DNA of 64,000 nucleotides from Duganella sp. Root336D2 (lineage in GTDB: Bacteria > Pseudomonadota > Gammaproteobacteria > Burkholderiales > Burkholderiaceae_D), in the NCBI RefSeq assembly GCF_001425005.1, contig NZ_LMDB01000038.1:262978-326977 (forward strand). The letters run 5' to 3'. Numbering within the stretch: position 1 is the stretch's first letter; each line of letters starts with the position of its first letter. Of the stretch, positions 17,151-25,983 are shown one piece after another. The position numbers and the translations under genes are program-made. The notes beneath the pieces are model-generated. The model was not told the origin of the DNA and made no database searches. It saw nothing but the letters and a program-made list of their open reading frames with translations.

Positions 17151-19316
17151 ATGGTTGTCATGAATTCGGAATTTAATGAAGTAGTATATTTGAAGGTCAA
17201 TCCGGACATCGCCGAAGCCGTGCGCAGACAAGAATTTGCTTCTGGCTACGAACACTATACGAAAAAAGGACGTGCGGAAGGCCGTCCGACCGACCATCAG
17301 GCAGGCGTTGATCATTTGCTCAAGGTCCTCATCGAACGCGACCGCCAGATCGCTGAGCTCAGCCAAGCCGTGCAGGCGATGCAAAGCTCGACCAGTTGGC
17401 GCTTGACCCGGCCATGGCGTGCCGTTGGCAGTGTCGTGCTGAAGTTGCGACGTGCCTGGCAGTTTGCCGCGAGTGTCAAGCGGCGCTATGGCGGCTGGGG
17501 TAATACCGCAAGCATGGCATATGGCCTCTTCCGACGCGAGGGCGTGGCTGGTCTTCGGCGCGGCATGATGGTTGTCAAGACGCGCTCCGAAAGCTTTGAC
17601 CGGAATGACTATCAAGCGTGGGTGCAGCGCTACGGCACCCTGACCGAAGAGTCCCGTCTGGAAATGCGCAACAAGATGGCGGGGTTTGCTTTGCAACCTC
17701 TGATCTCGGTGCTCATGCCCGTATATAACGCGCCAGTCGAATTCCTGTCCCAAGCCATCGATTCCGTACGCAGCCAGATGTATCCCAACTGGGAGCTGTG
17801 CATCGCCGACGACGCGTCGACGGATCCACGGGTGCGCGAGCTGCTGGAAGCCGCCGCGGCCCAGGACCGCCGGATCAAGATTGAATTCAGGGCATCCAAC
17901 GGCCACATTTCGCAGGCGAGCAATTCCGCCCTGGCGTTGGCGCAGGGCGAGTTTGTCGCCTTGTTTGACCACGACGATTTGCTGACTGAACATGCTTTGT
18001 ACTGGATTGTGGAAGCAATTAATCGCAAGCCGGATGCAGGGCTGATCTACTCTGATGAAGACAAGGTCGACGCCACCAACCGTCGTTACGACCCGTATTT
18101 CAAGTCCGAGCTGAATTACGAACTGCTGCTGGCGCAGAACATGATTTGCCACCTGGGCGTTTACCGCACGGCCCTGTTGCGAAGCCTTGGCGGCTTCCGC
18201 ACCGGCTTCGATGGCGCACAGGACTACGACCTGGCGCTGCGCGTCATTGAGCAGCTTGAGCCGGCGCAGGTGGTGCACGTGCCGCAGGTGCTGTACCACT
18301 GGCGAGCCATCGCGGGCAGTACCGCGCTGGCGGCTGGCGAAAAGAACTATGCGGCCGATGCCGGGCGCCGTGCGGTGGCCGAGCATCTGGCGCGCAGGGG
18401 GCTTGTCGCGGAAGTGACATCGGCCCCGGAAGCGCCTGCGCTGAACCGCGTGCGCTTTGCGTGCCCGTCGCCACAGCCCCTGGTGAGCATTATCATCCCG
18501 ACCAAGGACCGCGCCGACCTGATGGAAATGTGCATCAATTCCCTGGAGGCCAAGACCAGCTACAGCAATTACGAGGTCATCATCGTCGACAACGGCAGCG
18601 TCGAACCAGCCACGCAGGCTTTGTTCGATCGCCTGCAGGCACCGCGCTTCAAGGTGGTGCGGGATGACAGTCCCTTTAACTATGCGGCCCTGAACAATAG
18701 TGCCGCCCGCCTGGCGCGTGGCGAGTTGTTGTGTCTGATGAATAACGACATCGAGATCCTGACGCCCGACTGGCTCGAGGAAATGGTCTCGTTTGCGTGC
18801 CGTGAGGACGTCGGCTGCGTTGGCGCGCGCCTTTGGTATCCGGATGGCCGCCTGCAGCATGGTGGCTGCGTCGTCGGCGTGGGCGGGATTGCCGGCCACT
18901 CCCATAAGTACCTGCCGAAAGGGCAGGCGGGCTACTTCGCGCGCGCTGTACTGCACCAATCGTTCAGCGCCGTCACGGCAGCCTGCCTGCTGGTGCGCCG
19001 TTCAGTCTTTGAACAGATGGGCGGTCTCGATGAGCAGCTCGTGGTGGCATTCAACGACGTTGACTTCTGTTTGCGCGTCCAGGCTGCGGGCTATCGCAAC
19101 GTCTGGACTCCTTACGCGGAAATGAACCACCACGAATCGGCATCGCGCGGCGAAGAGGATTCTCCGGTAAAGATTGCCCGTTTCAAGAGGGAGATTGATT
19201 TCATGAAGGCACGTTGGGGCGACGATCTGTTAAACGATCCAACATATAGCCCTAACTTGACTCTGGACGGTGAAGACTTCTCTTACGCTTGGCCGCCCCG
19301 TGTCCCTTCTTGCTAA
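17151..19316 (+). CDS. Double GT2 glycosyltransferase with N-terminal EHY/EGR motif
   Basis: The protein is about 721 aa. Residues 4-45 carry VVYLKVNPDIAEAV then GYEHYTKKGRAEGRP, a motif known from surface-glycan glycosyltransferases and secreted repeat proteins. A first GT2 domain (about 180-400) has ISVLMPVYNAP, DDASTD and FDHDDLL. A second (about 445-690) has VSIIIPTKDRADL, IVDNGS and LMNNDIEI. Two GT2 domains in one chain often add alternating sugars. A second ATG three codons in (17160) is equally plausible; neither has a clear ribosome site. It opens the plus-strand operon. Confidence 0.87.
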   Translation: MVVMNSEFNEVVYLKVNPDIAEAVRRQEFASGYEHYTKKGRAEGRPTDHQAGVDHLLKVLIERDRQIAELSQAVQAMQSSTSWRLTRPWRAVGSVVLKLRRAWQFAASVKRRYGGWGNTASMAYGLFRREGVAGLRRGMMVVKTRSESFDRNDYQAWVQRYGTLTEESRLEMRNKMAGFALQPLISVLMPVYNAPVEFLSQAIDSVRSQMYPNWELCIADDASTDPRVRELLEAAAAQDRRIKIEFRASNGHISQASNSALALAQGEFVALFDHDDLLTEHALYWIVEAINRKPDAGLIYSDEDKVDATNRRYDPYFKSELNYELLLAQNMICHLGVYRTALLRSLGGFRTGFDGAQDYDLALRVIEQLEPAQVVHVPQVLYHWRAIAGSTALAAGEKNYAADAGRRAVAEHLARRGLVAEVTSAPEAPALNRVRFACPSPQPLVSIIIPTKDRADLMEMCINSLEAKTSYSNYEVIIVDNGSVEPATQALFDRLQAPRFKVVRDDSPFNYAALNNSAARLARGELLCLMNNDIEILTPDWLEEMVSFACREDVGCVGARLWYPDGRLQHGGCVVGVGGIAGHSHKYLPKGQAGYFARAVLHQSFSAVTAACLLVRRSVFEQMGGLDEQLVVAFNDVDFCLRVQAAGYRNVWTPYAEMNHHESASRGEEDSPVKIARFKREIDFMKARWGDDLLNDPTYSPNLTLDGEDFSYAWPPRVPSC

Positions 19317-19421
19317 CAACGGTGCCCCTGCACGCCACGCTTTCGCTACTTTCGCTGAGCCACCATTTGCAAATACGATCCAGGCTGGAGAATGCATGAC
19401 CAACCCACAAGGCAAGCTGAA

Positions 19422-20855
19422 ATGAGTTCGCTGCCTCTTATCATTGACCTTGACGGTACGCTGATCCACACCGATATGCTGCACGAGTCGGCATTGAGAA
19501 CCTTGCGCGACAAGCCGGTCGAGGTTTTGCGCATCCCGTTCCTGCTGGCGCGCGGCAAGGCCGTGCTGAAACGCCGCCTGGCGCAGCACGGTGAATTCGA
19601 TGCGACGTCGCTGCCGTATAACACTGATTTGCTGGAATGGCTGCGCCAGGAGCGCAGCAATGGCCGCAAGCTGATCCTGTGCACCGCTTCGGACCAGTCG
19701 ATCGCCAACGCCATTGCCGACCACCTCGGCGTCTTTGACGAAGTCATGGCCAGCGATGGCGTGGTCAACCTGGCAGGCAAGAACAAGGCAGATGCGCTGG
19801 TACAGCGCTTTGGCCAGGCCGGCTACGACTATGCCGGCAACTCGCATGCCGACCTGCCGGTGTGGCGCAGTGCGCGCCGTGCCGTGGTGGTCAACGCGCC
19901 GCCCGACCTGGCCCGGCGCGCTGCCAACTGCTGCGAAGTGGAGCGTTCCTTCGCTGCACCGGGCGCCGGCTTCACCGCGTGGCGCCGCGTGCTGCGTGTC
20001 CACCAATGGCTGAAGAACCTGCTGCTGTTTGTGCCGCTGTTCGCAGCCCACCAGTTCACCGACCCGGCCAACTGGATGCCACTGCTGCTGGCATTTATCG
20101 CCTTCAGCCTCTGCGCGTCTTCTGTTTATATCGCCAACGACTTGCTCGACCTGGAAAGCGACCGCCAGCACCCGCGCAAGCGCAACCGGCCATTTGCCAG
20201 CGGCCAGGTGCCGGCCTGGCAGGGCGTGCTGTGCGCACCGCTGCTGTTGATGGCGAGCGCCGCGGTGGCCTGGCAGGTCGGCGGCAACTTCTTTGGTTGG
20301 CTGAGCGGATATTTCCTGCTCACTTGCGCTTACTCCTGGCTCCTTAAGCGGCTGATGCTGGTCGACTGCGTGACGCTGGCATTGCTTTATACGCTGCGCA
20401 TCATTGCCGGTGCTGCCGCGCTGAGCATGCCGCTGTCGTTCTGGTTGCTGGCCTTCTCCGTGTTCCTGTTCCTGTCGCTGGCTTTCGTCAAACGCTATGC
20501 GGAACTGCAAGTCCAGGTCCTGCATGGCAAGAAGAAGGCGCATGGCCGCGGCTATTACACGACGGATGCGCCGCTGATCCAGATGCTGGGCGTCTGCGCC
20601 GGCTATGCTGCGCTGGTGGTGCTGGCCTTGTATCTGAATAGCGACGCGGTGGTGACGTTGTACCGCACACCCGAAATCGTATGGGGCGCGGTGCCGGTCA
20701 TGCTGTTCTGGGTCAGCTGGATGTGGATGCAGGCGCATCGCGGTCATATGCACGACGACCCGCTGGTATTCGCGGTCAAGGATAAAGCCAGCCTGGTTGC
20801 CGGCGTCTGCTTCGCGGCGGTGCTGGCGGTGGGGACCGCAGGATGGCCAAGGTAA
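19422..20855 (+). CDS. HAD phosphatase-UbiA prenyltransferase fusion (DPPR synthase-like)
   Basis: Residues 1-180 form a HAD phosphatase domain (IIDLDGTLIHTD with the Asp nucleophile pair; LILCTAS). About 190-477 form a UbiA prenyltransferase with eight or nine helices and NDLLDLESDRQHPRKRNRP, the NDxxDxxxD motif of the Rv3806c group, which joins phosphoribosyl diphosphate to decaprenyl phosphate. The mycobacterial product must then be dephosphorylated; here the fused HAD domain could do this. The ATG at 19422 has AAGG upstream and puts the HAD motif at the N-terminus; an ATG at 19392 is possible. DprE1-like and DprE2-like genes follow directly. The donor role is inferred. Confidence 0.85.
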   Translation: MSSLPLIIDLDGTLIHTDMLHESALRTLRDKPVEVLRIPFLLARGKAVLKRRLAQHGEFDATSLPYNTDLLEWLRQERSNGRKLILCTASDQSIANAIADHLGVFDEVMASDGVVNLAGKNKADALVQRFGQAGYDYAGNSHADLPVWRSARRAVVVNAPPDLARRAANCCEVERSFAAPGAGFTAWRRVLRVHQWLKNLLLFVPLFAAHQFTDPANWMPLLLAFIAFSLCASSVYIANDLLDLESDRQHPRKRNRPFASGQVPAWQGVLCAPLLLMASAAVAWQVGGNFFGWLSGYFLLTCAYSWLLKRLMLVDCVTLALLYTLRIIAGAAALSMPLSFWLLAFSVFLFLSLAFVKRYAELQVQVLHGKKKAHGRGYYTTDAPLIQMLGVCAGYAALVVLALYLNSDAVVTLYRTPEIVWGAVPVMLFWVSWMWMQAHRGHMHDDPLVFAVKDKASLVAGVCFAAVLAVGTAGWPR

Positions 20856-22144
20856 TGGTTTCCTCGTGGGGACGGCTGGGCCAATGGGAGCACGAGGTGC
20901 GTCCCCTGGCGGAGCGCGCGCAAATGACGCGCCAGCTGCAGGCCGGCATGCCTGGCCTGGCGCACGGCATGGGGCGCAGCTATGGCGACGTCTGCCTGAA
21001 TCCTGGCGGACTGCTGTGGCGCACCACCGGGCTTGATCGCTTCATCAGCTTCGACCAGGAGACGGGCCTGCTACGCTGCGAGGCTGGCGTCCTGCTGCGC
21101 GATATACAGCGCATGGCGATCCCGCGTGGATGGATGCTGCCGGTCACGCCGGGCACTCAATTAGTCACCGTCGGCGGCGCCATCGCCAACGACGTGCACG
21201 GCAAGAACCATCACGCGGTCGGTTCCTTTGGCGACCATGTGCGCCGTATCGAATTGCTGCGTACCGACGGCAGCCGCATCGTTTGCGGCCCGGGCGAGCA
21301 GGCCGAATGGTTCGCCGCCACAGTGGGCGGCCTGGGCCTGACCGGCGTGATCAGTACTGCCGAAATCCAATTGCGGCGCGTTGCCGGCCCTTGGCTGGCA
21401 ACTGAAACCCTGCCGTACAACAATCTCGACGAGTTCTTCGCGCTGGCCGACGCTTCCGAGGCGGACTGGGAACATACGGTGTCGTGGATTGACTGCTTGT
21501 CCGGCAACGGGCGCGGAATCTTCCTGCGTGCTAACCATTGCGCCATCGAAGGCAAGCCAGTGCCTGCCGCGCGTCCGCGCACCATGCCTTTCGTACCGCC
21601 GGTATCGCTGGTCAACAGGCTGTCGCTGGCGCCGTTCAACTTCGCGTACTACAACCTGCAGAAGAGCCGGGCCGGCAAGGGCGTGGCCCATTACGAGAGC
21701 TATTTCTATCCTCTCGATAACCTGCACGAGTGGAACCGCATGTACGGCCCGAAAGGGTTCTACCAGTACCAGAGCGTGGTGCCGCGCACAGTGGGCCGCG
21801 CCGCAGTGCAGGCCATGCTTGCGGCAATCAGCGATAGCGGCGAGGGTTCCTTCCTGGCCGTGCTGAAAACCTTTGGCGAACGCGAGTCGCTTGGCATGCT
21901 GAGCTTCCCGCAGCCTGGCGTCACGCTGGCGCTCGACTTCCCGAACCGGGGCGAGCGCACGCTGCGCCTGTTCGAACGGCTCGACGCCATCGTTGCCGAA
22001 GCCGGCGGCCGCATCTACATGGCCAAAGACGCGCGCATGCCGCGCGCATTGTTCGAGGCCGGCTACCCGCGCCTCGCCGAATTTTTGCAATACCGCGACC
22101 CGGGCATCAGTTCCGCGATGTCGCGTCGCTTGATGGGGAAATAA
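20843..22144 (+). CDS. DprE1-like FAD-linked decaprenylphosphoryl-ribose oxidase
   Basis: This is a VAO/PCMH-type flavoprotein, about 433 aa. The FAD motif GMGRSYGD (residues 42-49) and GGAIANDVHGKNHH (about 111-124) match the DprE1 family closely. It would oxidise the ribose C2 of a polyprenyl-phosphoribose. The position of mycobacterial Cys387, the benzothiazinone target, appears to be Ala363 here (GVTLALDFP). The ATG at 20843 overlaps the previous gene by 13 bp; a second ATG at 20855 sits on its stop (TAATG). Family assignment is strong; the exact lipid is inferred. Confidence 0.87.
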   Translation: MAKVMVSSWGRLGQWEHEVRPLAERAQMTRQLQAGMPGLAHGMGRSYGDVCLNPGGLLWRTTGLDRFISFDQETGLLRCEAGVLLRDIQRMAIPRGWMLPVTPGTQLVTVGGAIANDVHGKNHHAVGSFGDHVRRIELLRTDGSRIVCGPGEQAEWFAATVGGLGLTGVISTAEIQLRRVAGPWLATETLPYNNLDEFFALADASEADWEHTVSWIDCLSGNGRGIFLRANHCAIEGKPVPAARPRTMPFVPPVSLVNRLSLAPFNFAYYNLQKSRAGKGVAHYESYFYPLDNLHEWNRMYGPKGFYQYQSVVPRTVGRAAVQAMLAAISDSGEGSFLAVLKTFGERESLGMLSFPQPGVTLALDFPNRGERTLRLFERLDAIVAEAGGRIYMAKDARMPRALFEAGYPRLAEFLQYRDPGISSAMSRRLMGK

Positions 22145-22897
22145 GTGTCTGCTAAAAAGAAAATCGTAATCGTTGGCGCCACCTCTGCCATGGCCGAGCA
22201 CTGCGCCCGCTTGTGGGCGGCAGGCCAGGCGCTCGACCTGACCCTGTTGGGCCGCAACCGCGAGAAAACCGAAGCGGTGGCTGCCGACCTGCGCGTGCGC
22301 AGCCCGCAATCGACGGTCAGCGTTATCGAAGCGAACTTCAGCGACCCGCAGCAGATCCGCACCACGGTGGACGGCATTGTCGCCGGTGGCGTGCCGGAGA
22401 TCGTGCTGGTAGCGCACGGCACGCTGCCCGATCAGCAAGCCTGCCAGGACAACCTGGCGCAGGCGGCCGAGGCCATGGACGTGAACGGCATTTCGCCGGC
22501 ACTGTTCGCCGAAGCCTTTGCCGGCCATATGCAGCGTGTCAACCGCGGCACCCTGACCATCATCGGCTCGGTGGCAGGCGAACGTGGCCGCAAATCCAAT
22601 TACGTCTATGGCGCCGCCAAGGGCCTTGTCACGCGCTACGCCGAAGGCCTGCAGCACCGCCTGGCCCTGGCTGGGAGCGCCGTCAAAGTGGTGCTGGTGA
22701 AGCCGGGACCGACCGCTACGCCGATGACGGCGCACATGCCGCAGCGCGGCATGGCCAGCGTCGAGTCGGTTGCAGCGCAGATCGTTGCGGCCACGGCCAA
22801 AGGCCAGCCGGTGCTGTATGCGCCGGGTAAATGGGCGCTGATCATGCTGATCATCGCCAACCTGCCGCGCTTCGTCTTCAACCGGATGGATATATGA
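22145..22897 (+). CDS. DprE2-like short-chain dehydrogenase
   Basis: This is a classical SDR of 250 aa: KIVIVGATSAMAEHCA at the N-terminus (cofactor glycine motif in the DprE2 variant), VLVAHGTL, then IIGSVAGERGRKSNYVYGAAK with catalytic Ser, Tyr and Lys, and VKPGPTATPM. With DprE1 it epimerises polyprenyl-phosphoribose to the arabinose form by reducing the keto intermediate. The start is GTG immediately after the DprE1 stop, with GGGGAAATAA upstream. The stop overlaps the next gene by 4 bp. Confidence 0.88.
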   Translation: MSAKKKIVIVGATSAMAEHCARLWAAGQALDLTLLGRNREKTEAVAADLRVRSPQSTVSVIEANFSDPQQIRTTVDGIVAGGVPEIVLVAHGTLPDQQACQDNLAQAAEAMDVNGISPALFAEAFAGHMQRVNRGTLTIIGSVAGERGRKSNYVYGAAKGLVTRYAEGLQHRLALAGSAVKVVLVKPGPTATPMTAHMPQRGMASVESVAAQIVAATAKGQPVLYAPGKWALIMLIIANLPRFVFNRMDI

Positions 22898-25014
22898 GCG
22901 ACGCGAACGTCGCGTCGCCGCGCCTGGTACGGCTTGGCCTCAGCGGCCTGGCCTTGCTGTTTGCCGTGCTGGCGGTGGTGGGCGGCGTTCGCGGCTATTC
23001 ACCGGTACCGTTCTGGGATATGTGGGGCGGCTACCTGCCAATGGCGGACCCGGCGGCAAACGGGGGGTGGTCGCTTTGGTGGCACCAGCATAACGAACAC
23101 CGCATCGTATTGTCGCGCCTGCTTTTCTGGGTTGACCTGCGCTGGTTTGGCGGTGCTAGCTGGTTCCTGATCGCCATCAATTACATTCTTGTGCTGCTGG
23201 GCGCTGTGTTGTTTTGCCGCATACTGCGCGAGGCGGCGGCACCGTCGGGCCGGGAACTGGACCAGCATGCGCTTGCCGCATTCACTGTCGCGAGCCTGTT
23301 TTTCTGGAGCCAGCATGAGAACCTGACCTGGGCCTTCCAAAGCCAGTTCATTCTCGCCCAGTTGCTGCCACTGGCTGCGCTGTACACCTTGTATCGTTCG
23401 ATCCGGGGCGGAAGTGCCCAGTTTGCGCTGGCCTGCCTGCTCGGCGTCCTGAGCGCTGGCACGATGGCGAATGGCATTCTGGCGCTGCCGATGATGACCG
23501 TCTACGCCATGCTGACGCGCCAGGGGGCACGTCGCGCCGGCGTGCTCGCAGCATTGTCGGCGTTGGTACTGTTTGCCTACTTGCACGACTACGCCTCGCC
23601 TGCCGGGCATGCCGCGCTGTCCCCGCTGTGGCAACGGAAGGAGCAGTTTGTCCGTTACATTGCCATGTACCTCGGCAGCCCGTTCTATTTTGCGATGGGT
23701 GCAGGCCGCACCGGTAAAACGGTGGCACTGCTTGCCGGCTTGTTCCTGATCGCCGGTTCGGTACGGTTTGCGTGGCAGAACCTGCGGCATCCGCATCGGC
23801 CCGCCCTGCAGCTGGCGCTGTTGTTCTTCATCGCCTATATCGGCGCTACAGCAAGCGGTACTGCGATGGGGCGCATGCATATCAGCATGGCCCCAGCCTT
23901 CCGCTACACCACGCCCGCGCTGATGGCCTGGGCCGCGCTGCTGGCCCTGTCGGCGCCGGCCATCCTGGCATTGCATGGCAGGCGGCGCCAGTTCGCATAT
24001 AGTGCGTTGGCCTTGCTGGTTTTGCCTATGCTGGCGTTCCAGCTCAAGGCACTCGAATCGCAAGCGGACGAGATCTACGACCGTGCAGTTGCCGCGCTGG
24101 CAATCGAACTGCGCGTCCCCGACAAGGTGCAAATTGGCCACGTGTATCCCACCACGGATGTCATTGCCATGTCTGCAAAGGCTGCGGACAGCCAGAGTTC
24201 GGTGTTCGGCATGTATCCATACCGCGGCGTACGGGCACACATGGGGATTGTGTTTGCGCCTGCGGCACTGCCCGCATGCTCGGGCGCCCTGGATTCCACC
24301 GTCATGATCGAAGGCGACGGGCGCTTTTTGCGCGTCGACGGTTGGCTGTACGAAGCCGGCGGGAAAACTGCGCCGCAGGTCGTGCGCTTCCTCGATGCGG
24401 AAGGCAAACAGGTCGGCTACGCGCTTGGCGGCAACCGAAGGGATGATGTTGTGGCGGCTGCTGGCAAGCCGGCCCGCCTGGCGGGGTACCGCGGTTACTT
24501 GATGGCAGCCGTGCATGGCCAGGATTTGACGGTGCGCGGCGAGGGACCTGCCGGGCCAATCTGCCAAATGCAGCTGAAGGCGCCGATGGCGCTGCCGTAT
24601 CGCTTTTCGACAGAGGCGCCGTCGGCGCAGCGTGCCACGGTGGGCAGCGCCAACGTGGTCGACGGCGGCGCATGGCAGGGAGGGGACTATGCCAGATCGA
24701 GTTTCCCGGGCATGCGGGTCTACGGCAGCTTTATCAATTCCGACGCCGACCGCGGCACGATAGTGCTGCGCCTGCAGCGCGGCGCCCGGCTGTTCTACCG
24801 CTCCGGCCCGTCGGGCCGGCAGCAAAGCATGGAAATTGAAGGCATGGGGAGAGTAGCGATGCCGTTGGCGCAGGATTGGGGGCTGCTGGAATTTTCCGGC
24901 GACGCCTTGCCGCATCAAGCCTTTACCGTCAAGTTGACCGATTCCGGCGACGGCTGGGGCGAATGGTCGGCTGTAGCCATCAGGATCGATGGACCTATCG
25001 CCGCGAAACAATGA
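22894..25014 (+). CDS. Polytopic membrane protein, candidate polyprenyl-P-sugar transferase
   Basis: The protein is about 706 aa. The first 430 residues hold around ten hydrophobic helices, with a first loop containing PFWDMWGGYLP then HQHNEHRIVLSR; acidic and basic residues there recall GT-C active sites. The last 280 residues look soluble and beta-rich and are probably periplasmic. The ATG at 22894 overlaps the DprE2-like stop as ATGA. As the gene after the arabinose-donor enzymes it is the best candidate for the transferase using that donor, but it is not recognisable as EmbC or AftA by motif. A flippase or unrelated function is possible. Confidence 0.6.
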   Translation: MSDANVASPRLVRLGLSGLALLFAVLAVVGGVRGYSPVPFWDMWGGYLPMADPAANGGWSLWWHQHNEHRIVLSRLLFWVDLRWFGGASWFLIAINYILVLLGAVLFCRILREAAAPSGRELDQHALAAFTVASLFFWSQHENLTWAFQSQFILAQLLPLAALYTLYRSIRGGSAQFALACLLGVLSAGTMANGILALPMMTVYAMLTRQGARRAGVLAALSALVLFAYLHDYASPAGHAALSPLWQRKEQFVRYIAMYLGSPFYFAMGAGRTGKTVALLAGLFLIAGSVRFAWQNLRHPHRPALQLALLFFIAYIGATASGTAMGRMHISMAPAFRYTTPALMAWAALLALSAPAILALHGRRRQFAYSALALLVLPMLAFQLKALESQADEIYDRAVAALAIELRVPDKVQIGHVYPTTDVIAMSAKAADSQSSVFGMYPYRGVRAHMGIVFAPAALPACSGALDSTVMIEGDGRFLRVDGWLYEAGGKTAPQVVRFLDAEGKQVGYALGGNRRDDVVAAAGKPARLAGYRGYLMAAVHGQDLTVRGEGPAGPICQMQLKAPMALPYRFSTEAPSAQRATVGSANVVDGGAWQGGDYARSSFPGMRVYGSFINSDADRGTIVLRLQRGARLFYRSGPSGRQQSMEIEGMGRVAMPLAQDWGLLEFSGDALPHQAFTVKLTDSGDGWGEWSAVAIRIDGPIAAKQ

Positions 25015-25033
25015 TTTTTATACAGGAATGCTT

Positions 25034-25981
25034 ATGAGTTCTCTCGACCAAAAAATACTTCTGCCCGGTGGTGCGGGCCTGGTAGGCCAGAACCTGGTGG
25101 CCCGCCTGATCGACCGCGGCTACACCAACCTGGTTGTGCTCGACAAGCATCAGGCCAACCTGGATATCCTGAAGAAGGCACAGCCCGGCATTACCTGCGT
25201 GTACGCTGACCTGGCCGAACCCGGCGAATGGATGCGCCATTTCGACGGCGCCGACGTGGTACTGATGCTGCAAGCGCAAATTGGCGGCCTCGACTATACG
25301 GATTTCCAGCGCAACAACATCGATTCGACCAAGCATATTCTTGACCTGGTCAAAGCCAGTGCCAAGCAGCCCTACCTGGTGCACATCAGTTCTTCGGTCG
25401 TATGTTCTGTGGCCGACGACTTTTACACGCGCAGCAAGATCGAGCAGGAGCAAGTGGTCCTTGCCAGCGGCATCGCGTGTCCGATCTTGCGCCCGACCTT
25501 GATGTTCGGCTGGTTTGACAGAAAACACCTGGGCTGGCTGTCGCGCTTCATGCAGAAAGTACCGGTGTTCCCGATCCCGGGTCATGGCCGCTACATGCGA
25601 CAGCCGCTGTGGGCACGCGATTTCTCGGACATCATCATCAGCTGCTTCGAGCAGCGTGTTGGCGGCGGGATCTTCAATATTTCCGGTCACGAAAAGATCG
25701 ATTACATCGACATCATCCGCATGATCAAGAAGACGACCGGCGCCAAGACGCCTATCGTCAAGATCCCGTACGGCCTGTTCTATGCGCTGATCTGGACGTG
25801 GTCGCTGTTCGACAAGAAACCGCCGTTCACCACCCAGCAGCTTGCTGCGCTGACCGCCAAAGATGAATTTGAAGTGATCGACTGGCCCGGCAAGTTCGGT
25901 GTTCCTTACACGCCGTTCGACAAGGCCCTCGATGCCACGTTCAACGATGCGCGCTATAACGCGATTATTCTGGAATTCTGA
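25034..25981 (+). CDS. NAD-dependent epimerase/dehydratase
   Basis: This is an extended SDR of about 315 aa. KILLPGGAGLVGQNL is the nucleotide-binding loop, HISSSVVCSVADDFYTRSK holds the Ser and a Y-x3-K-like YTRSK, and RPTLMFGWFDRKH follows. The ATG at 25034 has AGGA six bases upstream and is preferred over the ATG at 25028. It is the NAD partner of the flavoprotein that starts 2 bp downstream. The pairing suggests successive changes to a lipid- or nucleotide-linked sugar. Confidence 0.83.
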   Translation: MSSLDQKILLPGGAGLVGQNLVARLIDRGYTNLVVLDKHQANLDILKKAQPGITCVYADLAEPGEWMRHFDGADVVLMLQAQIGGLDYTDFQRNNIDSTKHILDLVKASAKQPYLVHISSSVVCSVADDFYTRSKIEQEQVVLASGIACPILRPTLMFGWFDRKHLGWLSRFMQKVPVFPIPGHGRYMRQPLWARDFSDIIISCFEQRVGGGIFNISGHEKIDYIDIIRMIKKTTGAKTPIVKIPYGLFYALIWTWSLFDKKPPFTTQQLAALTAKDEFEVIDWPGKFGVPYTPFDKALDATFNDARYNAIILEF

Positions 25982-25983
25982 TC

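Noticed and set aside
17067..18959. Long minus-strand open frame (about 630 codons)
   Set aside because: It lies antisense to the double GT2, is arginine/histidine-rich without domains, and reflects the codon bias of GC-rich DNA.
22999..25011. Long minus-strand open frame (about 670 codons)
   Set aside because: It is antisense to the polytopic protein gene and has low-complexity, non-protein-like composition.
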